NCBI RefSeq assembly: GCF_016745425.1
Contig: NZ_JAERVK010000005.1
Location: forward strand, 186,001-250,000
Direction: 5' to 3'
DNA from: Candidatus Methylomicrobium oryzae
GTDB taxonomy: Bacteria; Pseudomonadota; Gammaproteobacteria; Methylococcales; Methylomonadaceae
Length of the DNA stretch: 64,000 nucleotides
The notes below the pieces were generated by a model. That model worked only from the letters and a program-made list of their open reading frames with translations, ran no database searches and had not been told where the DNA came from. Below are positions 9,570 through 17,796 of this stretch, in pieces; within the stretch, counting starts at the first letter, position 1, and every line of letters starts with the position of its first letter. Position numbers and translations under genes: made by a program.

Positions 9570-10409
9570 TTAAAATGATTTAGCGTACTCGGCATGCTCG
9601 TTATCGAGCACAGCGCGCAGTTCTTGTGCTGCCCGGCTGACGATGGTTCTCGCGTTGCCTTCCCGAATGCCGAAATGTTTAGCAATTTCCGGATAGGAAA
9701 GACCTTCCACGTGATACAGAAGCCAAGCTTCGCCATAGCGGGCCGGCTGAAGACTGTTGATGAGGTTGAACAAATCGGCATAGGCGAGGATTTCTTCAGG
9801 ACTGCGCCGATGCAGACTGACGGGAGGGAGCGCGTCGTTGATTTCGTCTTCCGTCTCTACCGCATCGATTTGCTGTCTTTCTTTGGCGCGTTGATCCACC
9901 GTTCCCTTGCTCTTTTGAAGGCACCAAAAACATAGCGCTCCCCGATCTCCGGCAATATAGCCATATAAAGAATTCCGCAAGGGATCGAAGCGGTCGATGA
10001 GCTTGTTCGCAAAAAAATCCTGGAGAAATTCTTTGACCCATGCATTCAGATCTACCGATTCGATCAGATAACTCATTTTTTTTTGTTTTTTTTGTTTTTT
10101 TTGTTTGATCAAAAAACCGATCAGCAGCGTTCTGAAGTGTTTACGCCGGCATTCGTGATTTAACCACGTATGCAGGCTGTTTCGTTCCGCTGCCGACAGC
10201 TCCGCATAGGGTTTGAAAAACAGTTCGGCCACGTCAATATAGGATAATCGGCTTTGGTAGTGCCTCTGCGCGGTTTCGGGATCGAGCTTGGAATTGTGCA
10301 AGGGTTCATCGGTCCAGATTTTCACGATCGCATGATCTTCGGGACTCCATTGCGCCTTGGGTTTTCGGAATACGGCTTCCACATTTTTCGGTACAGGTTG
10401 GTCGCACAT
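9570..10409 (-). CDS. ECF-like RNA polymerase sigma factor
   Basis: A 279-residue protein whose C-terminal 80 residues match sigma region 4: NSLQPARYGEAWLLYHVEGL then SYPEIAKHFGIREGNARTIV, a helix-turn-helix for the -35 element. The N-terminal half would hold region 2 (LNAWVKEFLQDFFANKLIDRF is the best fit) after an unusual 120-residue extension. A lysine-glutamine tract (QKKQKKQKK) near residue 105 is encoded by T-rich repeats. It is the first gene of the operon with the anti-sigma and CHAT genes. A promoter that matches four others in the locus lies 46 bases upstream, so it probably autoregulates. The family assignment is good; the signal it answers to is unknown. Confidence 0.78.
   Translation of the reverse strand: MCDQPVPKNVEAVFRKPKAQWSPEDHAIVKIWTDEPLHNSKLDPETAQRHYQSRLSYIDVAELFFKPYAELSAAERNSLHTWLNHECRRKHFRTLLIGFLIKQKKQKKQKKMSYLIESVDLNAWVKEFLQDFFANKLIDRFDPLRNSLYGYIAGDRGALCFWCLQKSKGTVDQRAKERQQIDAVETEDEINDALPPVSLHRRSPEEILAYADLFNLINSLQPARYGEAWLLYHVEGLSYPEIAKHFGIREGNARTIVSRAAQELRAVLDNEHAEYAKSF
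10076..10103. repeat. T-run repeats inside the sigma gene
   Basis: Runs of nine, eight and eight T residues are each closed by a single G, three copies of a 9-base unit. They encode alternating Lys-Lys-Gln. Gain or loss of a whole unit keeps the frame, but slippage within a run would break it before the region 2/region 4 part. Confidence 0.8.
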
Positions 10410-10454
10410 GGGGGCTCCTTGGTCGGGTTTGGATAAAGGTGAATTACATAAACA

Positions 10455-10482
10455 TAATGACGGGAAAAAGGTGTTTTGTTAC
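10455..10482 (-). promoter_or_regulatory. Predicted ECF promoter P1 (sigma operon)
   Basis: On the minus strand GTAACAAA (10482-10475) is followed, 16 bases after GTAAC, by GTCATTA (10461-10455). The same two boxes at the same spacing occur upstream of three other genes in the locus. It lies 46 bases before the sigma factor start and implies autoregulation. GTAAC fits the GGAAC-like -35 boxes of ECF sigma factors. Confidence 0.68.
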
Positions 10483-10568
10483 AGTGCCATTTCGGCCTGT
10501 AAAAATAGCCTGGGCGAATCGGCTGGTTTAAAACATCGAAACGCCCCGAACAGAGCCCTATTTTTTCA

Positions 10569-10600
10569 GAAAATGGGGTGGGCGCTTAGACCCACCCCAT
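10569..10600 (-). terminator. Rho-independent terminator
   Basis: A perfect 10-base stem (ATGGGGTGGG with CCCACCCCAT, 8-base loop) lies three bases after the stop of the minus-strand VWA-like gene. On that strand it is followed by TTTT. It separates this gene from the sigma operon promoter. Confidence 0.8.
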
Positions 10601-10603
10601 CCT

Positions 10604-11455
10604 CTACAGAATCTCGCTGAGCAAGGCCGGATCTCCCCAAGCCAGCACTTGCGCTTTGGCGGCGGTGAAATAGGCTTGCCAGAGGCTTTTTAAGGCTTCG
10701 CGCTGCTTCAAGCCGACATGGTTCTTGGGGGCGGGCATAAAGGCGGCACCGACCACGTAAACCTTTGTATTGGGCAGGGACGCCAGCAAGCCGTGATGCT
10801 TAACGGCGACCAGCACTGCTTTGGGATCGCTTACTGCCAGACTGTGTTTTCGGTAGAGCACAGCGATATCAGAATTTTCCACTAAATCACTGACAGCCAC
10901 TAGGATTTTCTCGGGAACGGCAGGGTCGGTTATCGAAGCGATGCTGTGAATGGCTTTGAAAATTTCCGATTTAGCGGGGGTGTGGGCAAGGTTTTCGGAC
11001 AACAGTCGAGTCAATTCTTTTTGCACCTTGCTCCGTGCCAACGCTATTTGCCGGGTAAAGCACGTTTTGGCGGCGTCGACCTGGGCCGCGGGGATGGCCG
11101 TGTCCCACTCGTCCTCGCTGGGAGGCACATCAATCCTAAGCTCGAGCGCGATAAAAGTAAAATAATGCTGACTCATACCGCTGAAGGTGACGATTTTGAC
11201 GTGATCGCCGGGTTTAAGCGATCGAACCACACGTTCGACCGTATCCTGGACCAGCATCGGACTCAGGCGGGTGGTTTGATCTACGGCAATGGTGTAACTT
11301 CTTGAAACGGGCGTTTGTTGCAGCCGAAAATGAGTGCGGCAGGATGGGAAGCTTTTATTGCCGCCGTTGTGGCCGGCCGAAGATGTTTCGGCTTGGGCCA
11401 GGGCTGCATACCACAACGCGGCGAGAAGCAGTGCCAGTGTGAGGATTTTGTGCAT
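10604..11455 (-). CDS. Exported VWA-like protein of unknown function
   Basis: A 283-residue protein starting MHKILTLALLLAALWYAALA, a clear signal peptide with likely cleavage after AQA. The start has AGGAG eight bases upstream; an upstream ATG would add a charged tail and is less likely. The mature part reads like a von Willebrand A fold: YTIAVDQTTRLS near the first strand, then GDHVKIVTFSG, and KILVAVSDLVENS further on. The MIDAS-type DxSxS is replaced by DQTTRLS, so metal binding is uncertain. It has its own predicted ECF promoter 68 bases upstream and a terminator just downstream. Likely periplasmic or surface-associated. It probably belongs to the regulon of the neighbouring sigma factor. 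Confidence 0.62.
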   Translation of the reverse strand: MHKILTLALLLAALWYAALAQAETSSAGHNGGNKSFPSCRTHFRLQQTPVSRSYTIAVDQTTRLSPMLVQDTVERVVRSLKPGDHVKIVTFSGMSQHYFTFIALELRIDVPPSEDEWDTAIPAAQVDAAKTCFTRQIALARSKVQKELTRLLSENLAHTPAKSEIFKAIHSIASITDPAVPEKILVAVSDLVENSDIAVLYRKHSLAVSDPKAVLVAVKHHGLLASLPNTKVYVVGAAFMPAPKNHVGLKQREALKSLWQAYFTAAKAQVLAWGDPALLSEIL

Positions 11456-11483
11456 AGTTGTTCTCCTAAAGTCAGGTGTGATC

Positions 11484-11510
11484 AAAACGCGCGGCCTTCG
11501 AGGCCGCGCG
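11484..11510 (-). terminator. Strong hairpin with T-run, between promoter P2 and its gene
   Basis: A perfect 10-base stem (CGCGCGGCCT with AGGCCGCGCG, loop of three) is followed on the minus strand by TTTTG. It could end transcription of the upstream membrane-protein gene (stop at 11585). However, it lies downstream of promoter P2, so it would be in the 5' leader of the 283-residue gene and might attenuate it. Confidence 0.65.
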
Positions 11511-11522
11511 TCTTCAATCCTT

Positions 11523-11550
11523 TAATTCGCGCAGCCCTCGGTTTTGTTAC
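11523..11550 (-). promoter_or_regulatory. Predicted ECF promoter P2
   Basis: GTAACAAA (11550-11543) and CGAATTA (11529-11523) on the minus strand, 16 bases between GTAAC and the -10 box as in P1. It lies 68 bases before the start of the exported VWA-like gene. Confidence 0.66.
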
Positions 11551-11584
11551 ACAGTCGGACTACGAATTTGGCCAGAGCGGCGGA

Positions 11585-12835
11585 TTAGCTAACGGTCGAG
11601 GAACTGCGCGTGGAAAGGACCTCTTCCGGCGACCGCATTTCTTGGACGTAGCGCCGAAACGTTCTCTTGTCGAGATCGTTATCGTAGCCGCCGCCGTTGG
11701 CGTATTGGCGTTGGCGTTGTTGCAGTTTCTCCAACAGCCTCTGCGCCGTGTAAATTACGTAATCGTCACGGTGGCGATTGTAGCTTTCGAAAGCTTCCTT
11801 GTTTTGCGCGCATTTGAGGATCTGGTAAGCTTCCCGTGCCTGCTTTCCTATGAACCCGAAGTGATAACCGCATAAAAATCCAAGCGCTTGGGCCCCTAAA
11901 AAGATAAAGCCAAGCCCTAAGAAACCCCAGCGAGCGGTGGCTTCATTCACTTGGAACGCCGCCGACGCCGAAGCGTCGGAACCGGAACTCAGCAGCAAGG
12001 CTTCCTCCTCGGTCAGCGGGGGAGTTGCTGTTTGCTTTTGTGTTGCCACGGTTTGATCATGATGCAACGATTCTCTGAGCTTGTAAGTCGTGACACCCAC
12101 TGTGCAAACAACGGTCAACGCCATGACGGTAGCCCAATGACGGGGTTGCACTTTGCCGCGATAGTCCAGCCGGCTCAAATGCTGGATGTAACTGGGCAGC
12201 CCGCTGTCGAGCGGATGGTCCAGGCTGACATCTGGAAAAGGCCTTAACCCCATCTCGGTCTCGCTCGCAGGCCGGTTGGCATATTCGTCTCGAATTTTCG
12301 CGATATGACTGTTTAAGTACTGCTCGCGCCCGGCGCTGTGGGTCAGATACAACAAAACCCCCGAAATCACGCAGCCGATGGCTACCCCGGCCCAGAGCTT
12401 ATACCGTGCCGGGAGGTTTTGAACCACGAAGTCAGACAGTAGGATGCCAAAGGCCGATGCTTCCAGACACAAAATCAGAAATATCGCCGCACCCAGCCAT
12501 AACGGACAGGGTTTTCGGCCCAGTTCGGAGCAGCGTTGGAGGTAGAGCGTCGCTTTGTCCCATAGGGAGCCGTAGTCGATCCATTCGGGGAGATACGGGT
12601 AGAAAATCGAACACAACACTCGCTCGGCCCGTGTCCATAAGGCATTGGCCGGTTTCTCGGCATCCTTCGCCAAACGGGTTATCAGCCCGATGAACGGCAA
12701 CAGGCAGTAGATTTTTTTGAGTTCGAACGACACATGGTGCCTATAATGCCAAAGCAGGGACATCAGCAGCAGTCCGCCGAACATCCACCACAGCCAGATC
12801 GGTACGCCTTGAAAAAAAGCGTTAGATACTTCCAT
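11585..12835 (-). CDS. Multi-spanning membrane protein of unknown function
   Basis: A 416-residue protein. I start it at MEVSNAFF because GGAGG lies just upstream of this ATG; an upstream ATG adds eight residues. Hydrophobic segments are visible near residues 8-30 (IWLWWMFGGLLLMSLLW), 40-55, 110-135 (LWLGAAIFLILCLEASAF), 145-165 (AGVAIGCVISGVLLYL), about 235-255 and 310-335 (GFLGLGFIFLGAQALGFLCG). A charged tail with YNRHRDDY and LLEKLQQRQRQ is likely cytoplasmic. I do not recognise a family. Two predicted ECF promoters lie upstream, so it probably belongs to the sigma regulon and may be the envelope partner of the exported proteins on either side. Confidence 0.7.
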   Translation of the reverse strand: MEVSNAFFQGVPIWLWWMFGGLLLMSLLWHYRHHVSFELKKIYCLLPFIGLITRLAKDAEKPANALWTRAERVLCSIFYPYLPEWIDYGSLWDKATLYLQRCSELGRKPCPLWLGAAIFLILCLEASAFGILLSDFVVQNLPARYKLWAGVAIGCVISGVLLYLTHSAGREQYLNSHIAKIRDEYANRPASETEMGLRPFPDVSLDHPLDSGLPSYIQHLSRLDYRGKVQPRHWATVMALTVVCTVGVTTYKLRESLHHDQTVATQKQTATPPLTEEEALLLSSGSDASASAAFQVNEATARWGFLGLGFIFLGAQALGFLCGYHFGFIGKQAREAYQILKCAQNKEAFESYNRHRDDYVIYTAQRLLEKLQQRQRQYANGGGYDNDLDKRTFRRYVQEMRSPEEVLSTRSSSTVS

Positions 12836-12936
12836 AAAGCCTCCTTCATTAAGCTTCAAATTTCAGTTAATACAATCAAGATGTAATGCTCCTGCCGAGC
12901 CGAGGTTTGGCGGGAATGTCTTCCTTGTCACATCTA

Positions 12937-12964
12937 TAATTGCCTCGGGAAATCGATTTGTTAC
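12937..12964 (-). promoter_or_regulatory. Predicted ECF promoter P3
   Basis: GTAACAAA (12964-12957) and GCAATTA (12943-12937) on the minus strand with the 16-base spacing of the set. About 100 bases before the 416-residue membrane-protein gene. Confidence 0.66.
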
Positions 12965-13112
12965 ACGCGTTTACAAAGAACAGTAAGAGCCGACCTTTGA
13001 AAAAAATAGAAATCGCTTCGAGTCCCCTTCCTTTTCTTCATGGCGTTAAAAACACCTTAATCGCTTGCTCCGCCATGCCGAGGCTTGACGGAAAACGTCC
13101 TGGTCATATCTC

Positions 13113-13140
13113 TAATCGATTGGGAAAGTTGATTTGTTAC
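13113..13140 (-). promoter_or_regulatory. Predicted ECF promoter P3', duplicate of P3
   Basis: GTAACAAA (13140-13133) and TCGATTA (13119-13113), 16-base spacing, in the second copy of the direct repeat, 278 bases before the membrane-protein gene. The flanks have diverged from P3 while both boxes are kept. Confidence 0.6.
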
Positions 13141-13270
13141 GTGCGTTTATAAAAAAATGGCATAAGCACCTCTTTGTAAAACGTGGGTCTGAAGCAATAG
13201 CACTGGCACGGAGCACAGCGATGTGCGTTTCTGAGCCCCGTGCGGCAATGCCTGATGGGATGGAACGGTC

Positions 13271-14032
13271 TTATTGATCGCGGTCGAAATATTGGTAGTC
13301 GTTTTGCGAATTACAGGTGGGTTGAATATGGTTGATGAATGATGCGCCGGTTTGCTCCGCCTCTTCCGCCATTTTGGCATCATAGAACTTGACTATGTCG
13401 CTACCATAGCTGCACGTTTCGTGATTGACCTGAGCGATCCGCTCAAGTGTTTGCATCAAGGAACGTTCAATTTGTGGATTGGAGCGGGCGCAAGCCTGAA
13501 TTTGCTGCAAAAACGCAGGGCCGTTGCGGTCCACATTCTTGCGGAAATCCTGATTGCCTGCGACGGTATAGAGACACGGCGGACTGACTTCCCGGTTCAG
13601 ATTTTGCAAGATAAACGTCAAGGCCTGCCGGCGTTGGCTCATGATTTGGCACAATTCAAAATCGCGATTTCGAACCCAAGTGCCGGGTTTAGCTGCGGCA
13701 TCCTCCAGCTTTTCCTGCGTGGCGATCCCATACAAAGCCATTGCGCTTCCGGTGGCGAGTGTGGCGGCGCCGGCCCATCCGATGCCTTTGCCGGCACTGT
13801 GGGACATAAGCCCCGCGGGAATTCCAATCGTCGCGCCCATCAAGAAAGGCAATTGAGACGTGAACGCGCCTTTCAGCTTTTCAGCCGGGGATGAACACGG
13901 GTTGGCAGTTCGATAGGCTTCGAGAAAGCCCAGTCCCGAAGTCATTACGCTTCCCGCCTCGGCGTGAATTTGTGGGCTGCATGTGACGAATGCCGTAATA
14001 GCTAAGAAAGGCATCAAAATTCGCTGTAGCAT
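13271..14032 (-). CDS. Exported protein with glycine-rich segment, unknown function
   Basis: A 253-residue protein starting MLQRILMPFLAITAFVTCSP, a signal peptide probably cleaved after IHA. TTAGGAG upstream decides this start over a longer frame. Residues about 55-95 are hydrophobic and rich in Gly/Ala (PFLMGATIGIPAGLMSHS then GIGWAGAATLATG), perhaps a membrane-active hairpin. The C-terminal half is helical with several cysteines. I do not recognise a family. It is the most upstream gene of the minus-strand locus, with its own predicted ECF promoter 81 bases before the start. It likely acts in the envelope together with the other two exported or membrane proteins. Confidence 0.65.
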   Translation of the reverse strand: MLQRILMPFLAITAFVTCSPQIHAEAGSVMTSGLGFLEAYRTANPCSSPAEKLKGAFTSQLPFLMGATIGIPAGLMSHSAGKGIGWAGAATLATGSAMALYGIATQEKLEDAAAKPGTWVRNRDFELCQIMSQRRQALTFILQNLNREVSPPCLYTVAGNQDFRKNVDRNGPAFLQQIQACARSNPQIERSLMQTLERIAQVNHETCSYGSDIVKFYDAKMAEEAEQTGASFINHIQPTCNSQNDYQYFDRDQ

Positions 14033-14112
14033 GGCACTGCTCCTAAAAGAAAAGAGTGAAAAACAAACTCCGGAAATCCGGCTAAGGAATTCACCTGAAT
14101 TCCTCAATGCTT

Positions 14113-14140
14113 TAATTAAGGAATTCAGGCTCTTTGTTAC
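14113..14140 (-). promoter_or_regulatory. Predicted ECF promoter P4
   Basis: GTAACAAA (14140-14133) and TTAATTA (14119-14113) on the minus strand, same 16-base spacing, 81 bases before the exported-protein start at 14032. It is the fifth member of the set. Confidence 0.66.
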
Positions 14141-14213
14141 AGAAGCAATGGCCTATTTTACCGATCCAGGTATTCGGGTGGATTTTGTTAGGGTGCGGAA
14201 ACGTGAGAACGAC

Positions 14214-14543
14214 ATGAACGCAGTCGTTGAAGTCATGCAAGACGGGACAGTTGTAAATCTGGTTTTGGCTAAACTCAGGACCTCAGGATTCCGCCCGTTT
14301 TTAGAAGCGAAGGATGCCAGCCGAAATATTCACCGCGCCTATTCGATTGCCTACGGCCAAGACCTTTTCGGCAACTGGGTCGTGGAAACGACTTACGGGC
14401 GGATCGGCGGCAAAGGACGAACCCTGGTGACGATCGTCAATAACGAGTACGAAGCGCTTAAATACGTGCAAAAAGCTCTTAAACGCAAACAATACGCCCC
14501 TAAGCGGATCGGGGTAGGCTATGAAGTCCGAGCAACATCATAA
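14214..14543 (+). CDS. WGR-domain protein
   Basis: A short protein whose core is a WGR-type fold: IHRAYSIAYGQDLFGNWVVE, then TYGRIGGKGRTLV with the WGR signature degenerated to YGRIG, and a helical end KYVQKALKRKQ. WGR domains bind nucleic acid and occur in PARPs, MolR-like regulators and many bacterial mobile elements. The start is uncertain: the frame is open from 13983, but the first part overlaps the promoter and start of the opposite gene. I choose the ATG at MNAVVEVMQDG; the ATG at 14148 is the alternative. It precedes the DISARM-like operon by 145 bases. A link to that operon is not shown. Confidence 0.7.
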   Translation: MNAVVEVMQDGTVVNLVLAKLRTSGFRPFLEAKDASRNIHRAYSIAYGQDLFGNWVVETTYGRIGGKGRTLVTIVNNEYEALKYVQKALKRKQYAPKRIGVGYEVRATS

Positions 14544-14688
14544 CCCCGGGCTATGATTTTGAGCTGAGGTAATTCCGAAGAACTAATTTTGAATAAGTAC
14601 CTAAACAAGGATAGTAAACACACTTTACTCTATAATTACCAAATTCTTCTGGAAGCCACTTAACCAAAATAATAGGAACGGATCAAGC

Positions 14689-17574
14689 TTGGCCACGCAT
14701 CAACAATTTGCATCAGGATTACGTATAGAAGCGCGCGATGCCGAATGGTGCATCAAGCGAGTTGATCACTCCTCCGATGGGGGCTATCTTCTGACATGCG
14801 AAGGGCTGTCGGAGATTGTGCGCGGGCGCGAAAGTTTGTTTCTTACCAAGCTTGAGGAACCCCCTTATGGTCCCAGCATCCGCATTCTTGATCCGGAAAC
14901 CACGCAGTTGGTGGACGATCTGACGCCCAATTTTCGGGCCAGCCTGCTTTATTTGGATACATTACTGCGGAAGACGCCGCCCACCGACGAATTTATCCAT
15001 ATCGCTCAACGCGCAGCGATGGATCAGTTGCCTTTCCAGCTCGATCCAACTCTACAAGCATTAAGTCAGCCCCGCCAACGCATTCTGATCGCCGATTCGG
15101 TCGGCTTGGGAAAAACGCTCGAAGCGGGCATTCTGGTCAGCGAATTGATCGCTCGCGGCCGTGGCAAGCGCATCCTGGTATTGGCGGTAAAATCGATGCT
15201 GGCCCAGTTTCAGCAGGAGTTCTGGAACCGTTTTTCGATTCCGCTCGTTCGCCTGGATTCGGTCGGATTGCAGCGGGTCCGGAACCGCATACCGGCCAAT
15301 CACAACCCTTTTCATTATTTTGACCGATCAATCATTTCCATCGATACTCTGAAGCAGGATATCGAATATCGGCACCATTTGGAAAAAGCCTATTGGGACA
15401 TCATCATTATCGATGAAGCACACAACGTTGCTGAACGAAGCGCCAATTCCCAGCGCGCAAAACTGGCCAAGTTGTTGGCTACCCGTTCCGACACGCTGAT
15501 TATGCTGTCCGCCACACCGCATGACGGCAAAGCGGCGAGCTTCGCTAGTTTGATGAACATGCTCGATCCCACCGCTATTGCCAATCCCCGCGATTATTCA
15601 CAGCAAGATTTTCGCGATAAAGGCTTGGTCATCCGCCGTTTTAAAAAAGATGTGCGCGAGCAACTGAAACAAAACTTCCCGGAACGCGAAATCGATACCG
15701 TTCGCACCCCAGCGAGCGCTGTCGAAGAAGCCGCTTATGACCAACTGGTCGCGGCGAAATTTCATACCTTGGACGGGCCAGGCGCTGGGCAATTATTTCG
15801 AACCGTTTTAGAAAAGGCATTGTTTTCGAGCCCTGCAGCTTGTTTGTCGACGATCGAAAACCGTCTGAAACGGCTAAAAGGGAGAAGCGAAAACGACGAT
15901 ATTTTGGCTGACATCAGCACACTGGAGGGGTTACGCTCAGCCATTCAAGCCATAACATCCGATCGATTCAGCAAATATCAACGCTTGGTGGAGCTCCTGC
16001 GTCCGGACGGCTCAAAAAGTCTCGGTTGGAGCCCAAAGCATGCCGATGACCGCCTAGTCATCTTTACGGAAAGTTTGATTACGCTCGACTTCTTGGAAAA
16101 GCACTTGCCGGACGATCTCGGCTTGAAACCCCAACAAGTCTCTTCACTGCGCGGCGATATGAAAGATCGGGACCTGATGGAAGCCGTCGAACAATTCAAC
16201 AAACTCGACAGCCAGGTCCGTCTGCTGCTTTGTTCGGATGTGGCTTCCGAAGGCATCAACCTGCACCATCTGTCCCATCGGATGATCCATTTCGACATCC
16301 CATGGTCGCTGATGGTCTTTCAGCAACGCAACGGCCGGATCGACCGCTATGGGCAGCAGCGGCAGCCGCAAATTCGTTATCTGTTGACCGAATCGGAGAA
16401 TGCTCACGTCCACGGCGACCTTCGCGTTCTGGAAATCCTGATCGAAAAAGACAGCCAGGCGGGAAAAAACATCGGTGACCCTTCCGAGTTCATGGGCAAA
16501 TTCAACCCCGAGGAAGAAGAAGCCTTAACCGCCATTGTTATCGAGCAGGATAAAAAAGACGATGACGATATTTCCGACATTTTTGCCGATCTACTCGGCG
16601 ATACCGAATCATCCGGCGATCTGTTGGGGCATTTCACCCCGGACAGCGCACCCAGCACCGATTTTGCACAAGTCCTGAAACAAAGCCCCAGGCTATACCC
16701 GCAGGACCTGGATTATGCCGACCAAGCCTTAAGATGGCTGCGCGACAGCGGCGTCGATCTGCAAGCCGATATCGAAGGTGACCTGCTGCGTATCACCGCG
16801 CCTAATGATTTGGTGCAGAGACTGCGCTATTTGCCCAGCGAAGTGCGGCCCGACAATGACCGCTTCCTGCTATCCAGCAATAAGCAGCGCATCTATGACG
16901 AACTCAAGCGCTGCCGGGAAGAAGACAGCCCCTGGCCCGACATTCAATATCTCTGGGAGCAGCATCCTGTGATGGAATGGCTGGCCGATCGGGCGCTGAA
17001 TGCCTTTGGCCGACACACTGCGCCGATTCTGCGCTTGGGCAGTTTACAGGCGCAGCAGCACATGGTGTTGATCTACGGCGGTTTTCCGAATAAACGCGGC
17101 CACATCATGGTGCATGACTGGCTAGGCATCGAGTTTCAGGAGCAAACCGTCGTGGGCATTCACTCGCTTGAAGCCGTTCTTGATAAACTTCAAATCCAGC
17201 CCGGCAAATTGGCCAATCGTGGCGAAGCGGGAGATTCCTCGGTATTGCAAAAACTGCTTGCCTTGGCCATTCCTCCGGCAAAAGAATCATTGCAAGCCTT
17301 ACGGCAAGAAAAACAGGCAAGTCTCAGTCAACGTCTTAAAAAGTTGTCGGATAACCTGTACGAACTGAAAAGCCGCCACGTCGAGCAGCTTGAAATCGAT
17401 TTTAGCGGCAGTGATCAACCCGAAGCGATCAAAAAGCACCGCCGCGAAGACCGTCTGTCGCATATCGAGCGCGTTTTTCAAGATCATCTTGCCTGGTTGG
17501 AAAATACGCAAACCACCGAAGAAGAGCCTTTTATTCAAGTCGCGGCGCTATTTACCGGTCAGGCCGCGCGGTAG
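14689..17574 (+). CDS. SNF2-family helicase, DrmD-like
   Basis: A 961-residue superfamily 2 ATPase. Motif I is DSVGLGKT (residues 136-143), the Walker B box is DEAH (242-245), motif III is LSATPHDG, and the second RecA domain has CSDVASEGINL and QQRNGRIDRYGQ. This is the SNF2/RapA layout. The C-terminal third is unassigned with a coiled-coil-like end. The start is TTG, supported by AGGAA nine bases upstream; TATAAT at 14631 is a possible -10 box. It is the first gene of a long operon with an adenine methylase, a DUF1998 helicase and a UvrD helicase. An SNF2 helicase in first place is what class 1 DISARM has (DrmD). Predicted role: ATP-dependent translocation on non-self DNA. Confidence 0.85.
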   Translation: MATHQQFASGLRIEARDAEWCIKRVDHSSDGGYLLTCEGLSEIVRGRESLFLTKLEEPPYGPSIRILDPETTQLVDDLTPNFRASLLYLDTLLRKTPPTDEFIHIAQRAAMDQLPFQLDPTLQALSQPRQRILIADSVGLGKTLEAGILVSELIARGRGKRILVLAVKSMLAQFQQEFWNRFSIPLVRLDSVGLQRVRNRIPANHNPFHYFDRSIISIDTLKQDIEYRHHLEKAYWDIIIIDEAHNVAERSANSQRAKLAKLLATRSDTLIMLSATPHDGKAASFASLMNMLDPTAIANPRDYSQQDFRDKGLVIRRFKKDVREQLKQNFPEREIDTVRTPASAVEEAAYDQLVAAKFHTLDGPGAGQLFRTVLEKALFSSPAACLSTIENRLKRLKGRSENDDILADISTLEGLRSAIQAITSDRFSKYQRLVELLRPDGSKSLGWSPKHADDRLVIFTESLITLDFLEKHLPDDLGLKPQQVSSLRGDMKDRDLMEAVEQFNKLDSQVRLLLCSDVASEGINLHHLSHRMIHFDIPWSLMVFQQRNGRIDRYGQQRQPQIRYLLTESENAHVHGDLRVLEILIEKDSQAGKNIGDPSEFMGKFNPEEEEALTAIVIEQDKKDDDDISDIFADLLGDTESSGDLLGHFTPDSAPSTDFAQVLKQSPRLYPQDLDYADQALRWLRDSGVDLQADIEGDLLRITAPNDLVQRLRYLPSEVRPDNDRFLLSSNKQRIYDELKRCREEDSPWPDIQYLWEQHPVMEWLADRALNAFGRHTAPILRLGSLQAQQHMVLIYGGFPNKRGHIMVHDWLGIEFQEQTVVGIHSLEAVLDKLQIQPGKLANRGEAGDSSVLQKLLALAIPPAKESLQALRQEKQASLSQRLKKLSDNLYELKSRHVEQLEIDFSGSDQPEAIKKHRREDRLSHIERVFQDHLAWLENTQTTEEEPFIQVAALFTGQAAR

Positions 17575-17604
17575 AATCCCATCTTTCATTTTAGGAGCTA
17601 GATC

Positions 17605-17796
17605 ATGCAACCCCAAGCCAATAACCGCGACCTCATGGCCCCCGAGACGGAGCCGACCGACGCGGAACTGCATCTGGTCATGAGCGAAGCGCTTAATTTA
17701 GCGATGGAACGCAAAAAAATGTCCGACGCCATGATGCGGCAACGCCTTTTAGACGAAGTTGCCCAAGTACGGGCCCGTTATCAAGCATCAAAATGA
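17605..17796 (+). CDS. Small protein in DISARM-like operon
   Basis: A 63-residue protein of unknown function, helical and charged (ELHLVMSEALNLAMERKKMS). It has a strong TTTTAGGAG box seven bases before the ATG, which supports translation. It lies 30 bases after the helicase gene, and its TGA overlaps the ATG of a 28-codon frame (ATGA), which in turn overlaps the methylase start. No family recognised. Candidate small subunit or regulator of the methylase. Confidence 0.6.
   Translation: MQPQANNRDLMAPETEPTDAELHLVMSEALNLAMERKKMSDAMMRQRLLDEVAQVRARYQASK

Larger units (their letters stand above)
12836..13270. other. Intergenic region with two diverged direct repeats
   Basis: No gene is supported in these 435 bases. 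Two diverged copies of a sequence of about 95 bases lie at roughly 12887-12980 and 13063-13155, sharing GCCGAGG, ATATCTMTAAT-like and GATTTGTTAC blocks. Each copy carries one predicted ECF promoter on the minus strand, so the duplication gives the membrane-protein gene tandem promoters. Confidence 0.65.
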
